The notes: a model not told the origin generated them from the sequence alone. DNA of 64,000 bases from Balneolaceae bacterium (GCA_034521495.1 JAXHMK010000010.1:186001-250000); one strand, 5' to 3'. Positions 27,244 to 36,367 are shown, numbered from the stretch's first letter. Numbers and translations: made by a program.

Positions 27244-27506
27244 TTAAAACGATGGGACAATTATAATCGTATGTTGATTGAGCAATTCGGTCTCGATTCT
27301 GATAACAGGAGAGTAAAACACATTGCTGTCATCGAGACCAATTCCCTGTGCAAGATATTTGAATTTTGGAGCTTAGATAATATTCTACACTCGTGGGAGG
27401 TGTGTTCACGTATTCGAAGCAAACCACCCCACGCTAATCTACTAAAAGCAGTTTAACTTTACCCACCCAAAAGGGAAAATTAAAAACTCTGCGAGAAGAA
27501 ATCAGG
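27244..27506. other. non-coding gap with a weak inverted repeat
   Basis: Together with the operator this is a 302-base gap. Arms AATTCGGTCTCGAT (about 27284-27297) and ATCGAGACCAATT (27331-27343) form an imperfect inverted repeat. No gene or other signal is visible; the 61-codon frame at 27271 has no recognisable protein character. Confidence 0.4.
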
Positions 27507-28859
27507 CTATTCCCGAATAAGCCCACCCGGATAAGAAATCACACTTTCGTACCCATTTTTTCCAACGGAGGAAACGCCAAACAGGTAGTTGTCAATGACG
27601 ATTCCTTCCAGAGTAAATTCACTGACATCTCCAACAAATCTTGAATTCGTCCAGAGCGGTTCCGTCGTCATGCGCCAGTAGATTTTGTACCCTTGCACCA
27701 AGTCACTGTCCGGGTTTTCCCAGCGGAGAGTTGTGGAGGGCTGAACGGCACCGCCAATTTCTACATTTTGTGGGGCAGGCGGTGCTTTCGCTAACGATGC
27801 CAGCGCAACCGCATTGACCGCCGTCAGTTTTTTGGCGTATTCAAAGTTCACTTCTTCGATCATATCTCCATACTCAATACCGTTTTCTGTTCGAATATCC
27901 TGGTGCTGTTCGGTGTAATCTTCGTGGGCTTCCATGATTCGCACACCCGCAAAACCTGCTTCGTTGAATGGCCGGTGATGTCCGCCGCGTCCAAACCGGT
28001 CCAGTCGATAAATAAGCATCGGATTCATCTCCGGCATATAGGCTTCTGTCGTTTCATAAATATACCGCGCAAGCTGACGAGAAATGCCGTCATTCTCTCC
28101 GCCATAAAATCGTTTCAGTTGGAGTTCTCTTTCCGTAGCCTGGGCGGAATAGGGTTCTGAAAAAATTCGAAATGTCCGATTGTCAATCACACCGTCCACT
28201 CCTTCGATATTCCCGATCATATCATTGTTCAGCACACCAATAATCTCCCAGCCTTCCTCGACAGCTTTTTCTGCGAGGAATCGTCCACCGTACAATCCTT
28301 GCTCTTCGCCGGAGAGTCCCGCAAAAATGATGCTGCTACCAAACTCATACTGCGAAAGAACACGTGCGGCCTCAATCGTTCCGGCCATTCCCGAGGCATT
28401 ATCATTGGCTCCGGGAGCATCGATCGTTTCATCCATCACATCTGAGGCTCGGCTGTCAATATCCCCGCTCATAATCACATATCGATTCGGATGCTTGGTG
28501 CCTCTCAAAATCGCGTATTCGTTTACTACCCAGGTATCCTCATCAATTCGGGTTGTTGAATCACCTTCGACAAGTGTTCGTTGTTCATACACTTCCAGGC
28601 AGCCGTTGCATTCAGCACTGATCGATTCAAATTCCTCTTTAATCCACCGCCGCGCCGCGCCAATTCCTCGCGTGGCTGATGTAGTATCTGACATTGTATG
28701 CCGAGTTCCGAATCCGGCCAGAGTTCGGATGTCTGCTTCGATCCGATCTGCACTGACCGAGTCGATGATTGCGTACATTTGAGGATCATCGGGCATCTCC
28801 TGTGCGTTTGCAATGACAGTGAAAAGGAGGGCGCATGCAAAGAGTAAAAGTTGTTTCAT
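27507..28859 (-). CDS. secreted M28-family zinc peptidase with FN3 domain
   Basis: 450 residues with a signal peptide (1-19, VIANAQ). The M28 core (about 40-350) shows GDIDSR (132-137) where most members have GHxD, then GANDNASG (D153), SGEEQG (E185, E186) and NNDM (D213), and a late His in MEAHEDYTEQH. The first ligand His is therefore Asp here, which is known in some members but should be checked. An FN3 domain follows (about 365-450; APPAPQNVEIGG to SVGKNGYES). It is an exported aminopeptidase or carboxypeptidase. It sits between two toxin-antitoxin pairs. Confidence 0.87.
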   Translation of the reverse strand: MKQLLLFACALLFTVIANAQEMPDDPQMYAIIDSVSADRIEADIRTLAGFGTRHTMSDTTSATRGIGAARRWIKEEFESISAECNGCLEVYEQRTLVEGDSTTRIDEDTWVVNEYAILRGTKHPNRYVIMSGDIDSRASDVMDETIDAPGANDNASGMAGTIEAARVLSQYEFGSSIIFAGLSGEEQGLYGGRFLAEKAVEEGWEIIGVLNNDMIGNIEGVDGVIDNRTFRIFSEPYSAQATERELQLKRFYGGENDGISRQLARYIYETTEAYMPEMNPMLIYRLDRFGRGGHHRPFNEAGFAGVRIMEAHEDYTEQHQDIRTENGIEYGDMIEEVNFEYAKKLTAVNAVALASLAKAPPAPQNVEIGGAVQPSTTLRWENPDSDLVQGYKIYWRMTTEPLWTNSRFVGDVSEFTLEGIVIDNYLFGVSSVGKNGYESVISYPGGLIRE

Positions 28860-28918
28860 AAGAGGTTTTGGTTATTGGTTGTATGAATTTATCGGCGGAA
28901 ACTTTTTAAAAGATGGCG

Positions 28919-29224
28919 TTATTTCAACTGCTGACTTGATTCAGGTGGGTTTTGCCGAACGTGCCACACGGTTTGAATATAAACAGCATTTTCTTCTTGC
29001 CGAACTCTGTAGATGATTCGATAGTTGCCATAAATAATTTCTCTCAGTGTTGGCTCATCATACTCTGGAACTACGCGACCAGAATCTGGCTGATCGATCA
29101 ATTGATCTGTCCTTTCAATCAATTTCAGCGCCCAACTCTCGGCGGTTTTATAATCATCCCGGGCAATATAATCGACAAACTTGTTCAGCTTTCTAACAGC
29201 TTGATTCGTCCAGATTACTTCCAC
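28919..29224 (-). CDS. RelE/ParE-type toxin
   Basis: 101 residues, GTG start. The fold shows the N-terminal MEVIWTNQAVRKLNKFVDYI helix hairpin, then GRVVPEY, REIIYGNYRIIYRV and YIQTVWHVRQ, typical of the RelE/ParE superfamily. It could cleave mRNA on ribosomes or poison gyrase; the sequence does not decide. The GTG lies within the last ten bases of the antitoxin, so the two are translationally coupled. Confidence 0.88.
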   Translation of the reverse strand: MEVIWTNQAVRKLNKFVDYIARDDYKTAESWALKLIERTDQLIDQPDSGRVVPEYDEPTLREIIYGNYRIIYRVRQEENAVYIQTVWHVRQNPPESSQQLK

Positions 29225-29508
29225 TTGGCGAGATTTTCTTTAATCTGCTTTTTTGCTTCTTCATTTGAAACAATTTCTCCCCGTGCTATTTGTCGCTCAG
29301 CCTCAATCAATTCCTCCATCAAATCAATTTTGTCGATCATGCGCTGATATTCTGATACATCAACCAAAACAGCGGCACTTTTGCCGTGCTGTGTTAACAC
29401 AATGGACCGCTTTTGCTTTTTAATGCGCTCGATAAAATCCGCAGCATGTTTTCTAAATTCGGAAAGAGGTTGGATATCTTGGTCTAATTCTATTCGTGCA
29501 TTGGGCAT
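29215..29508 (-). CDS. Phd/YefM-family antitoxin
   Basis: 97 residues. The N-terminal Phd/YefM fold (QPLSEFRKHAADFIERIKKQ, then IVLTQHGKSAAVLVDVSEYQ) binds DNA; the C-terminal helix (EAERQIARGEIVSNEEAKKQ) wraps the toxin. It overlaps the toxin by ten bases and comes first. The upstream AT-rich stretch (29509-29600) probably holds its autoregulated promoter. Confidence 0.88.
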   Translation of the reverse strand: MPNARIELDQDIQPLSEFRKHAADFIERIKKQKRSIVLTQHGKSAAVLVDVSEYQRMIDKIDLMEELIEAERQIARGEIVSNEEAKKQIKENLAKWK

Positions 29509-29782
29509 AATCAGTACATTAAAATTACTTTATTGTGTATTGAAAATATACAAAATTAATACAAACCGAGTTTAGAAAAGGGGATGTGGTTCGAGTGTAT
29601 ATACGCAAATGGATTTATGAATCGATAAATTTCGATTAAAAAACGAAAGTCTGATTTGAACCTTTCTCACAGTCATATTCATAGGCTGATATTTATTTAT
29701 TCCGATTTCTCATACAACCGAAGAGTATTAGAATGGCTGTTCTCCAGAAAGAAAAGTGAACGCTGTCGTTGATTCCCTTTTC

Positions 29783-30196
29783 TCATTTAGCCCAGTAATC
29801 CACCACCATCACATCTTCAAGATGAGGCTGTAATATCTCACCAAACTCTTTATGAGCCGGATGAGGCAGGTAGGTAGCTCGTCCCTCTTCGCTGTCAAAT
29901 GTGAGAAGAAAACAGTGAGTAAACCCTTTATTCAATCCTTCAGGGCTATTATTCAGTCCCCATTCAAAATCTTTAATCGTCTCTATCTTTGAGGGCAATG
30001 CTAAAAAAGCTTCTTCAACCTCTTTAATATCAGCTTCGGTCGCTGAATCTTTAAACTTAAATAGTACCACGTGGCGTAATTGCTCAGACATTTCTTGTAC
30101 TTCGTTGTTATTGGGAGTGTTGTTTTCAGCCGTATCTGAATTTGAACAGCTTGTAAATAATAGGAATGAGAAGAGTATCAGGAATATATATTTCAT
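29783..30196 (-). CDS. Dabb-domain lipoprotein
   Basis: 137 residues. A lipoprotein signal ends FTSC (C17), followed by a low-complexity Asn-rich linker and a Dabb (stress-responsive A/B barrel) domain from about residue 38: LRHVVLFKFKDSATEADI, then PEGLNKGFTHCFLLTFDSEEG and YLPHPAHKEF. The fold forms dimers and occurs in small oxidoreductases and stress proteins. The role of the lipidated form is unknown. Confidence 0.87.
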   Translation of the reverse strand: MKYIFLILFSFLLFTSCSNSDTAENNTPNNNEVQEMSEQLRHVVLFKFKDSATEADIKEVEEAFLALPSKIETIKDFEWGLNNSPEGLNKGFTHCFLLTFDSEEGRATYLPHPAHKEFGEILQPHLEDVMVVDYWAK

Positions 30197-30609
30197 GCTT
30201 GAATACTTTTATTTTAGTTAGTTTCGAAGAGAAATAACAATAATTTTGGAGAATTAGAAAATCGCTTATCTATTTTAATTTCAAAGTTGTTCAGATTATC
30301 AATTATATACAAGAGGGCTTTGCATTACTGCCCGTCTGCACGCTGTATGTGCGGGCTGACGGGTTGGGGACACCCATCAGCCGGTAAAAACAACCGACAG
30401 ATGGGTATTTCAAAGCCTCCCACAAGATTAAAATGGTGTTTATATCCACTTATGACCTTAACTTTTTATCCGGTTATGTAAAGAAGTGACCTTGAAGCGT
30501 CTGGAGCGTAGCGGAAGTCCTTCAAGCGTCAAGCCATTACCAGCAAAAGAACGCTTCAAAAACCTAATGGACGCTTGAAGGTTCTTAAACCGAAAAATGC
30601 GTTAATATC
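30197..30609. other. intergenic region with repeats
   Basis: No gene was found. It holds the family C element (30312-30422) and a palindrome with GACCTTGAAGCGTCTGGAGC...GACGCTTGAAGG (about 30484-30590) of the GAAGCGTC family. A 64-codon frame at 30287 is read from the family C element. Confidence 0.55.
30312..30422. mobile_element. MITE-like element, family C, copy 1
   Basis: A 110-bp unit running from GGGCTTTGCATTACTGCCC to GGGTATTTCAAAGCCTCC. It contains two stem-loops: CCCGTCTGCACGCTGTATGTGCGGGCTGACGGG and ACCCATCAGCCGG...CCGACAGATGGGT. The second copy (39526-39637) differs at a handful of bases at most, and both are in the same orientation. Confidence 0.75.
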
Positions 30610-31438
30610 TTAATCATTCTTTTTAAGAGGCGTCTTCAACATTCCGCCAACGGTCTGATCTTTCTCATCATCGTACTCATCCAGTCCCAATTCAATCTCT
30701 TCCGGTTTTTCTCTGAGGCGGAAAGTTTTGGCGATACGATCCCAAAACGAGAAGAGTGAGCTATAGTTGGAATCGGTCTCCGGTTGCCAGCGGGAGTGGT
30801 GAACGCGATGCATATCCGGTGTAACGATAATCGCACGCAGCATTCGGTCTATGTTGTGAGACAGGCCAATATTTGCATGGTGGAATTGAACGACCGTAAA
30901 CATCACAATTTCGTAGAGAACCAGCTCCCAGAAGTAGATGCCAAACAGGGCAATAATTGCGATTCTGAAGAGCTCCAGAGAAGAAGATTTCTCCAAAATG
31001 AAACCGGCTGGCGGTGGTGACGTCCATCTTATTATCGGTGTGGTGGACTTTATGAAATCTCCAGAAAAACGGCACTTCATGATTGATGCGATGCCAGGTG
31101 TACATCCAGGCATCAAACAGTAAGATAGCGCCAATGGCATGAGCCCAGGTGGGGAGAGCCAACAGATCCTGCAGCCAGTGCATCAATCCAAAGCGGGCTT
31201 CATCAGCCCAAACCGAAACGGCCAGCCAAAGTGTAGCGAAGATCAGGCTTCCGATCAGTGCATTGATGATCCCCATAACCAAATTTCGAAAAACATGCTT
31301 CCCGCGATCTTTCCCTCTTCCTTTAAAAAATTCATAAAACGGGTGAAACGATTCCCAGGCAAAGAGAAGAACCAGCACGCCGAGCATGGCGATGACCTGT
31401 GTTTGTTCTAATGAGGCGATGAGTGCATCCATGGGCAT
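30610..31438 (-). pseudogene. sterol desaturase/fatty acid hydroxylase family protein, frameshifted
   Basis: The N-terminal part (start 31438) reads a membrane di-iron hydroxylase with HRINHE, HKVHHT and FHFGEI; the C-terminal part reads on in another frame with SSSLELFRIAIIALFGIYFW, HHANIGLSH and HRVHHS. The frames join at a TTCTTCTCT run near 30975-30990, where a shift of one base (or of two) restores the expected alignment. The full protein would be about 275 residues, with all four His clusters. It may be a genuine mutation in a CT-rich slippery tract or a sequencing error. Its product would hydroxylate or desaturate lipids. Confidence 0.85.
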
Positions 31439-31546
31439 AATTGAATTACATGATATGGTTACCCTGTAAACTACACAGAATTAGAAATAGTTTACTATTT
31501 AAGCTGGATATAGAATTAAGAAGAAAATACTCTCTTCGAAGGATTG

Positions 31547-32299
31547 TTATACCTGCTTTTGTTTAAAAGCATCTTTTACAACATCGGCAAACGAACCCTG
31601 ATCTTCCAAAATATCTTCCGGTTGTAAAACCTCCAGTTTTCGTGATCCGCGATAAAAAAAGTAAAGGCTGATTGCCATAACGGTATGAGCCAGATCAAGA
31701 TGATTAAACCATGTGTGCAGGCCAATTTCAGATGTATAAAAAAAGGCGGCCAGTGTGGCAAAAATAACGGATAGAAAGATAATACGGCTTCCCTCGTTTC
31801 GGGATTTCCAATACACCCAAAAATGGAGTGGGAGCACAATCAAACCTAAACCGTATGCAGAGTGAACCTGGATGAAGAAAAAGTTGAGAGTGTAGAATGA
31901 TATAACGGCAAAGGTGAGAAGCTCAATGATGTTCGCCACACCTAAAAACTTCGCAAACTTCTTGTTGATGATAGGGGCTGCATGCATGATGGACGCGCGT
32001 TCGATTGACATTACCGAAAGCATACTGATGAGCCAACCGGGGAGTTTCCATGAGAGCCCAACAGCATATTGAAAAGCATGCCCCAAAAATCCACCCAAAA
32101 AAGTTGCCAGCGCCATGATGATAAAATAGTAGCGCATCAGCCGGTGCACTTTCCCTTGTTTATCGAGTTTTACGAGCTTTATAAATGCATAGACGCAAAC
32201 GGCGGTAATCCAAAGGTCGGTAAACGTAACCATCGGTTCCATGACGGTAACGCCGAAGATCTCGATGGATGGCTGAGTGGGTGTAGTAGATGTCTGCAT
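31547..32299 (-). CDS. multipass membrane protein, function unknown
   Basis: 250 residues from the ATG at 32299; an upstream TTG at 32338 is less likely. About seven hydrophobic helices are visible. Polar residues within or between helices include LGHAFQ, MHAAP and HLDLAH near the end (FNHLDLAHTVMAIS), a His/Asp pattern that recalls the CREST superfamily of membrane hydrolases such as alkaline ceramidase, but this is only a pattern resemblance. The C-terminus is soluble and charged. The gene is transcribed upstream of the desaturase remnant in the same direction, 109 bases apart, so a lipid-related role for both would be coherent (inference). Confidence 0.75.
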   Translation of the reverse strand: MQTSTTPTQPSIEIFGVTVMEPMVTFTDLWITAVCVYAFIKLVKLDKQGKVHRLMRYYFIIMALATFLGGFLGHAFQYAVGLSWKLPGWLISMLSVMSIERASIMHAAPIINKKFAKFLGVANIIELLTFAVISFYTLNFFFIQVHSAYGLGLIVLPLHFWVYWKSRNEGSRIIFLSVIFATLAAFFYTSEIGLHTWFNHLDLAHTVMAISLYFFYRGSRKLEVLQPEDILEDQGSFADVVKDAFKQKQV

Positions 32300-32593
32300 A
32301 AGTGAAGCTAATACACCAATTTTCAGGGAAAGAAGCAATTAGGAATTGGTTAAGATTCCACTGAAGAACGGAAAATCAAAGAAGATTTTATTATAGAGAG
32401 TAGATTTGAGACTTCTTAAAGAATGAACCCAAACAGTGATTTATAACTACAGCAAAAATGGTTTTCAAGGTGAATACAATATTATGCCTTTGTGAGCTTC
32501 TTTGAAATGGTTTTGAGGAAGATGCTGGTATCCCCAACTTCTGGAGACGTTGGTATGTTGTCGGTTTTTTTTAAAAACTGTATCAAGAGTTTA

Positions 32594-33148
32594 TTAAAGA
32601 TAAGTTTTATCGGATTCTCCTTTAACCGGACCTACAATTTCATCGGTAATCCATCCTCCATAAAATCCACCGGGTTGCGGTCTTACCTTTTTACCATCAA
32701 CAAAACATTGCACTTTTTTAGGGTAAAAACAGAAATATCCTGCAATATCTTTGTAATCATCAAATGGGTCTTGGTATGACCAGGCCGCATTGATAATTTT
32801 ATCCTCATTTAAAAGAATATCCCAATACATAGCTTTTCCTTTCCATTCGCATCGGCTGGTTTTATCTGTTTTTATCAATTTATCGAGATTGACATCCTGG
32901 GGTGGTATATAAAAAGTGGGTGGACTCGCTGTCTCCAACAGACGAATCGTTCTTGAGCTGTTTGCTATAATACTATTATTCCATTTCACAACTACATCTC
33001 TTTTATCAGGGTCAAGAACGGGGGGACGGGGATAATCCCAGACTGATTCCTGACCTTTTTTCGGTTCTACAGCAAAAGATGGACGTTTTTGTCCTCTGTA
33101 TTCCCATTTGTCTCTGTGATTAGCCGCCCAATTGGGTAAATTCTTCAT
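32594..33148 (-). CDS. DUF427 domain-containing protein
   Basis: 184 residues from the ATG at 33148 (MKNLPNW); a TTG 39 bases upstream would add 13 unrelated residues. The DUF427 fold is recognisable: VVVKWNNSIIANSSRTIRLL, then SPPTFYIPPQDVN, SRCEWKGKAMYWD, and the end GWITDEIVGPVKG. The N-terminal helix with DKWEYRGQKRPSFA is common in this subfamily. The function of DUF427 proteins is not known. It is transcribed in the same direction as the acyltransferase upstream but with a repeat between. Confidence 0.85.
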   Translation of the reverse strand: MKNLPNWAANHRDKWEYRGQKRPSFAVEPKKGQESVWDYPRPPVLDPDKRDVVVKWNNSIIANSSRTIRLLETASPPTFYIPPQDVNLDKLIKTDKTSRCEWKGKAMYWDILLNEDKIINAAWSYQDPFDDYKDIAGYFCFYPKKVQCFVDGKKVRPQPGGFYGGWITDEIVGPVKGESDKTYL

Positions 33149-33228
33149 ATTTGATTGATTTTCTGTTGATATGGATTTTTTTAACAAGAAATGAGATCAC
33201 TTCTCTCCCGATAATTATTTAATTACTT

Positions 33229-33358
33229 GAAGGCTTTGCAAAACTCTGACCGTCATCCTGAACTTGATTCAGGATCTCCAGATACTGGCTATAAAGACGA
33301 ATGGAGAATCTGAATCGAGTTCAGATTGACGCATACCCACGGTTTTGCAAAGCCTTCT
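33229..33358. mobile_element. MITE-like TTTGCAAA element, family B, copy 3 (inverted)
   Basis: Inverted relative to copies at 15637 and 22749: it begins AAGGCTTTGCAAAACTCTGACC and ends CCACGGTTTTGCAAAGCCTTC. The internal palindromes are conserved. It occupies the whole gap between two genes. Confidence 0.75.
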
Positions 33359-33367
33359 ACTATTTAT

Positions 33368-34045
33368 TTAAATTTTATCGAATCTGAAAGATTCATCGTG
33401 AGCCTGAGACTCTAATTTTTCTAAAAGACTTTCAAGATTGTCTTCAAATAGAGCTTTCAATTTTGGCCGATCTGTTTCAGAGTTGAACTCTACAGGTTTT
33501 CCAATTTTCAAAAACAGTTCCGGTTTATCATAATTTGCTGTAGTAAAATAAATTCCAATGGGTACCACATCAGCGTCCTGTACACGATTTGCAATCCATG
33601 CAAGACCGTCTCGAAATTGAATATTTTTTGTTGTAAATGGATAAATTTTTCCTTCGGGGTAAATAAAAAGTGATGAATTTTCACGTTTCATCGATTCAGC
33701 CGCATAGCGAAGAGATCGAACCGCTGACCTCGGATTTTCGAGATTGACTGAAAACGCACCAATTCGCTTGAAGAGTCCGTGCTCCCGCATCTGCTTATCC
33801 TCCATCATCGCGCGGGCATTTTGCCGAAACAGTTTTCTGTTGAGCAGGAGGGGAATCAGGCCATCCCACCAGGAGGTGTGATTTAGATAGTAGATCGTTT
33901 TACTGGTTTTTGATGGTTGATATTCCTGGTCTACCCAAACGTTTTTAAATCTTCGCCAGAATAGCGAACGCATGTACAGGTCAAAAATAAAAATGAACCA
34001 ACGTGATTCCTGCGCCGGTATGAATTCGGTTTTGGATTGTTTCAA
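33368..34045 (-). CDS. PlsC-family 1-acyl-glycerol-3-phosphate acyltransferase
   Basis: 225 residues, TTG start. The catalytic NHTSWWD (N55, H56, D61) is the HX4D acyltransferase motif; the second block is FIYPEGKI, and RSAVRSLRYAAE gives the glycerol-phosphate-side region. The N-terminal segment SRWFIFIFDLYMRSLFWRRF is part of the family, so the upstream TTG is favoured over the internal ATG. It would transfer an acyl chain to lysophosphatidate or another lipid acceptor at the inner membrane. Confidence 0.87.
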   Translation of the reverse strand: MKQSKTEFIPAQESRWFIFIFDLYMRSLFWRRFKNVWVDQEYQPSKTSKTIYYLNHTSWWDGLIPLLLNRKLFRQNARAMMEDKQMREHGLFKRIGAFSVNLENPRSAVRSLRYAAESMKRENSSLFIYPEGKIYPFTTKNIQFRDGLAWIANRVQDADVVPIGIYFTTANYDKPELFLKIGKPVEFNSETDRPKLKALFEDNLESLLEKLESQAHDESFRFDKI

Positions 34046-34216
34046 AAGTTAAATATCTGTTAAGATCTAAATGAGTTTTGTCATTCCGGCCTTGAGCCGC
34101 TCATTTTTTGAACGCGAAAGCGAAATCGCCAATTGTGAAGAAGTTAGGGGATTCTGAAACAAGTTCAGAATGACTTAAAATCTTATATTTGGTACAAAGT
34201 CATCTTAAAATAAAAC

Positions 34217-34849
34217 ATGAAATTGATAAACAGAGAAATAGCAGAATATACAGAATCGTTCACATCCAAAGAGTCAAAAACACTAAAAGAGCTGGTTCGG
34301 GTTTCTGAAAAAGAACTGGAATTCATCGATATGCTCAGTGGCCCTCAGGTGGGAAAATTATTGAATATGTTGGTTCAAATTTCTGGTGCGAAACGAATTC
34401 TGGAAGTCGGAACATTCACCGGGTATTCGGCGATTTGGATGGCTGATGCTCTTCCAGACGATGGCACATTAATCACTCTTGAGATGAATGAACGATATCG
34501 GGATATCTCAAAACCATTCTTTGAACGGGAATCCTATCAAAATAAGATTAAACAGAAGATGGGAAATGCTCTGGAAGTGATTCCAACACTCTCAGGGAAA
34601 TTTGATTTGATCTTCCTTGATGCTGATAAAATCAGTTACCCGACTTATTACGAAATGCTCAAACCAAAACTGAGATCGGGTGGAATTCTTGTAATTGATA
34701 ATGTGCTTTGGGATGGCTATGTGCTACGGCCTTCATCTGAAAAATCCAGAGCTATTCACAAACTGAATAAAATGGTTCGGGATGATAAAGATGTGGAACA
34801 GGTGATGATTCCGGTGCGAGATGGAATTACGATTGTGAGGAAGAAGTAG
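34217..34849 (+). CDS. class I SAM-dependent O-methyltransferase
   Basis: 210 residues of the Methyltransf_3 (COMT-like) family. Motif I is ILEVGTFTGYSAIWMADALP, followed by LITLEMNE, the DLIFLDADK metal-binding segment (Asp residues near 138-140) and the IDNVLWDGYV loop (residues about 165-174). The family uses a divalent metal to methylate catechols or other ortho-diphenols. The substrate is unknown. The gene stands alone, divergent from the acyltransferase with a palindromic repeat between. Confidence 0.9.
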   Translation: MKLINREIAEYTESFTSKESKTLKELVRVSEKELEFIDMLSGPQVGKLLNMLVQISGAKRILEVGTFTGYSAIWMADALPDDGTLITLEMNERYRDISKPFFERESYQNKIKQKMGNALEVIPTLSGKFDLIFLDADKISYPTYYEMLKPKLRSGGILVIDNVLWDGYVLRPSSEKSRAIHKLNKMVRDDKDVEQVMIPVRDGITIVRKK

Positions 34850-34957
34850 AGCCACGAAAACACGAAATCAGAAAAATTTCAGTGATTTCTTGGCAAATGG
34901 AAAGGTTCGAAAAACTCACTGCCAGAATCGTTGAGTTAATTTTTGTGAATTTCACTG

Positions 34958-35041
34958 AATGGAAGCGGAGCTTCCGATAATTCATTGCGAAGGAGACCTT
35001 CGCAACGAGTAAAGGAAAAAATGAAAAGAAGCAGAGCTTCA
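34958..35041. repeat. family F palindromic repeat (part)
   Basis: It reads TGAATGGAAGCGGAGCTTCC, then GCGAAGGAGACCTTCGC and CGAGTAAAG...GAAGCAGAGCTTC, the same modules as at 2583-2735. It sits just before the end of the convergent rRNA methyltransferase. A further fragment is at 38560-38612. Confidence 0.5.
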
Positions 35042-35048
35042 TGACTTG

Positions 35049-36206
35049 TTATTTCTTCGATCCCTTATACAGCTCATACTCCAACAAACGGCACTCAATT
35101 GTGGAATTGAAAAATGTGGTTCTTGAAGAGGCTCTGAGTCCAACTTTTTTGGTGAGTTTGTTATTGGCCGTGAAGACATATCCCATCTTACCGGGACATT
35201 TAGACTTCAGGAAATCACCGATACCTTTGTAGAGAGAAATATGATCATCTGGTGAGCCGATTCGTTCTCCATACGGAGGATTGAATACAACAACTCCCTC
35301 GCCATCGGGGACCGGAGTTTCTGAAAAGTCACAGGTTTGAAAGTCGATCATATGATCCACGCCGGCCGTCTGAGCATTTTTCTTTGCGCCGATAATGGCA
35401 TTGGGATCGTTATCGGTCGCTATAAATTTTCCTTCAATATCTTTCTCTACACCGCGCCTGGCTTCATCCCTAACAGATTGGTAGTATTCCTCATTAAACC
35501 CACGGATATGCATAAACCCGAAATTATTTCTCAGTGAGGCGGGTGCCCTGCGGGTCGCTTGCATTACGGCTTCAATAGCAAGAGTTCCGCTCCCTGTCAT
35601 AGGGTTGATAAAATGTTGTCCAGGCTTCCATTTTGTTGAATTGATGATGGCCGCAGCCAGAGTTTCCTGCATTGGTGCGAAGGCACCGGATCCCCGGTAA
35701 TTTCTGCGTGAGAGTGACTCCCCGGATGTATCAATAAAAATTCTTGCAATCTTCTTATCCCAATAGAGAAATAAAACTGTTTTTTGGAGATCCGAACCGC
35801 TGTCAGGACGCTGATCTTTTTTAAACCGGATTCGATCGGCTACGGCATCCTTCACCATAAGATTTGCGTATTGGTCATTCTCAATAGTAGGGTGATCTAC
35901 TCTTGAAGTGACGGAGAAAAATCCATCTTCATCAATCCAATCTTCCCAGTGCATCTTCTTGATCCAGACTTTCAATTGGTCGGGTGATTGAATTCTTTTT
36001 TCATCCATGAGAAAATGCACGCGGTGAGCCGTTCGAAGCCAAAAATTCAGATAGATACAATCATTAAGAGAGGCCTCAATTTCAACTCCGGTTTCACGTG
36101 TTTCAGATACTTTAAAACCATGTTCTTCAATCTCTTCTTTTAACAGGGGAGAGAGTCCAAGCGGACAAGTTATACTAACGGTACTTTTCTTTGTAAAATC
36201 TGCCAT
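35049..36206 (-). CDS. THUMP-domain rRNA (guanine-N2) methyltransferase
   Basis: 385 residues. A THUMP domain (about 20-160) ends in the linker SLSRRNYRGSGAFAPMQETL, which is diagnostic for RlmL/TrmN-like N2-guanine methyltransferases. The Rossmann part has motif I around FINPMTGSGTLAIEAV and the catalytic VVFNPPYGERIG. It belongs to the RlmL-N group of 23S rRNA m2G methyltransferases (or a tRNA m2G homologue). It lacks the second RlmK-type domain. Start at 36206 gives the natural N-terminus. Confidence 0.92.
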   Translation of the reverse strand: MADFTKKSTVSITCPLGLSPLLKEEIEEHGFKVSETRETGVEIEASLNDCIYLNFWLRTAHRVHFLMDEKRIQSPDQLKVWIKKMHWEDWIDEDGFFSVTSRVDHPTIENDQYANLMVKDAVADRIRFKKDQRPDSGSDLQKTVLFLYWDKKIARIFIDTSGESLSRRNYRGSGAFAPMQETLAAAIINSTKWKPGQHFINPMTGSGTLAIEAVMQATRRAPASLRNNFGFMHIRGFNEEYYQSVRDEARRGVEKDIEGKFIATDNDPNAIIGAKKNAQTAGVDHMIDFQTCDFSETPVPDGEGVVVFNPPYGERIGSPDDHISLYKGIGDFLKSKCPGKMGYVFTANNKLTKKVGLRASSRTTFFNSTIECRLLEYELYKGSKK

Positions 36207-36367
36207 AAATTTCTAAGAGGATTCTGTTGTAAGAGAATCAATATTTTGTGTTGTAATCGTCATGCTGAACTTGAGTCAGCCTCTCCATTCTTGATACTTG
36301 TTGGAGGAAATGAATATTCTTAGATAAATTCGAAATGTTTTTAATTGAGTTTATCAATTGTTATCAG

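Noticed and set aside
27271-27456. 61-codon frame
   Set aside because: No family, no start signal, and it covers an inverted repeat.
30287-30481. Small protein repeated at 39535-39726
   Set aside because: Both frames are translations of the family C element (sharing GLTGWGHPSAGKNNRQMG), not a conserved gene.
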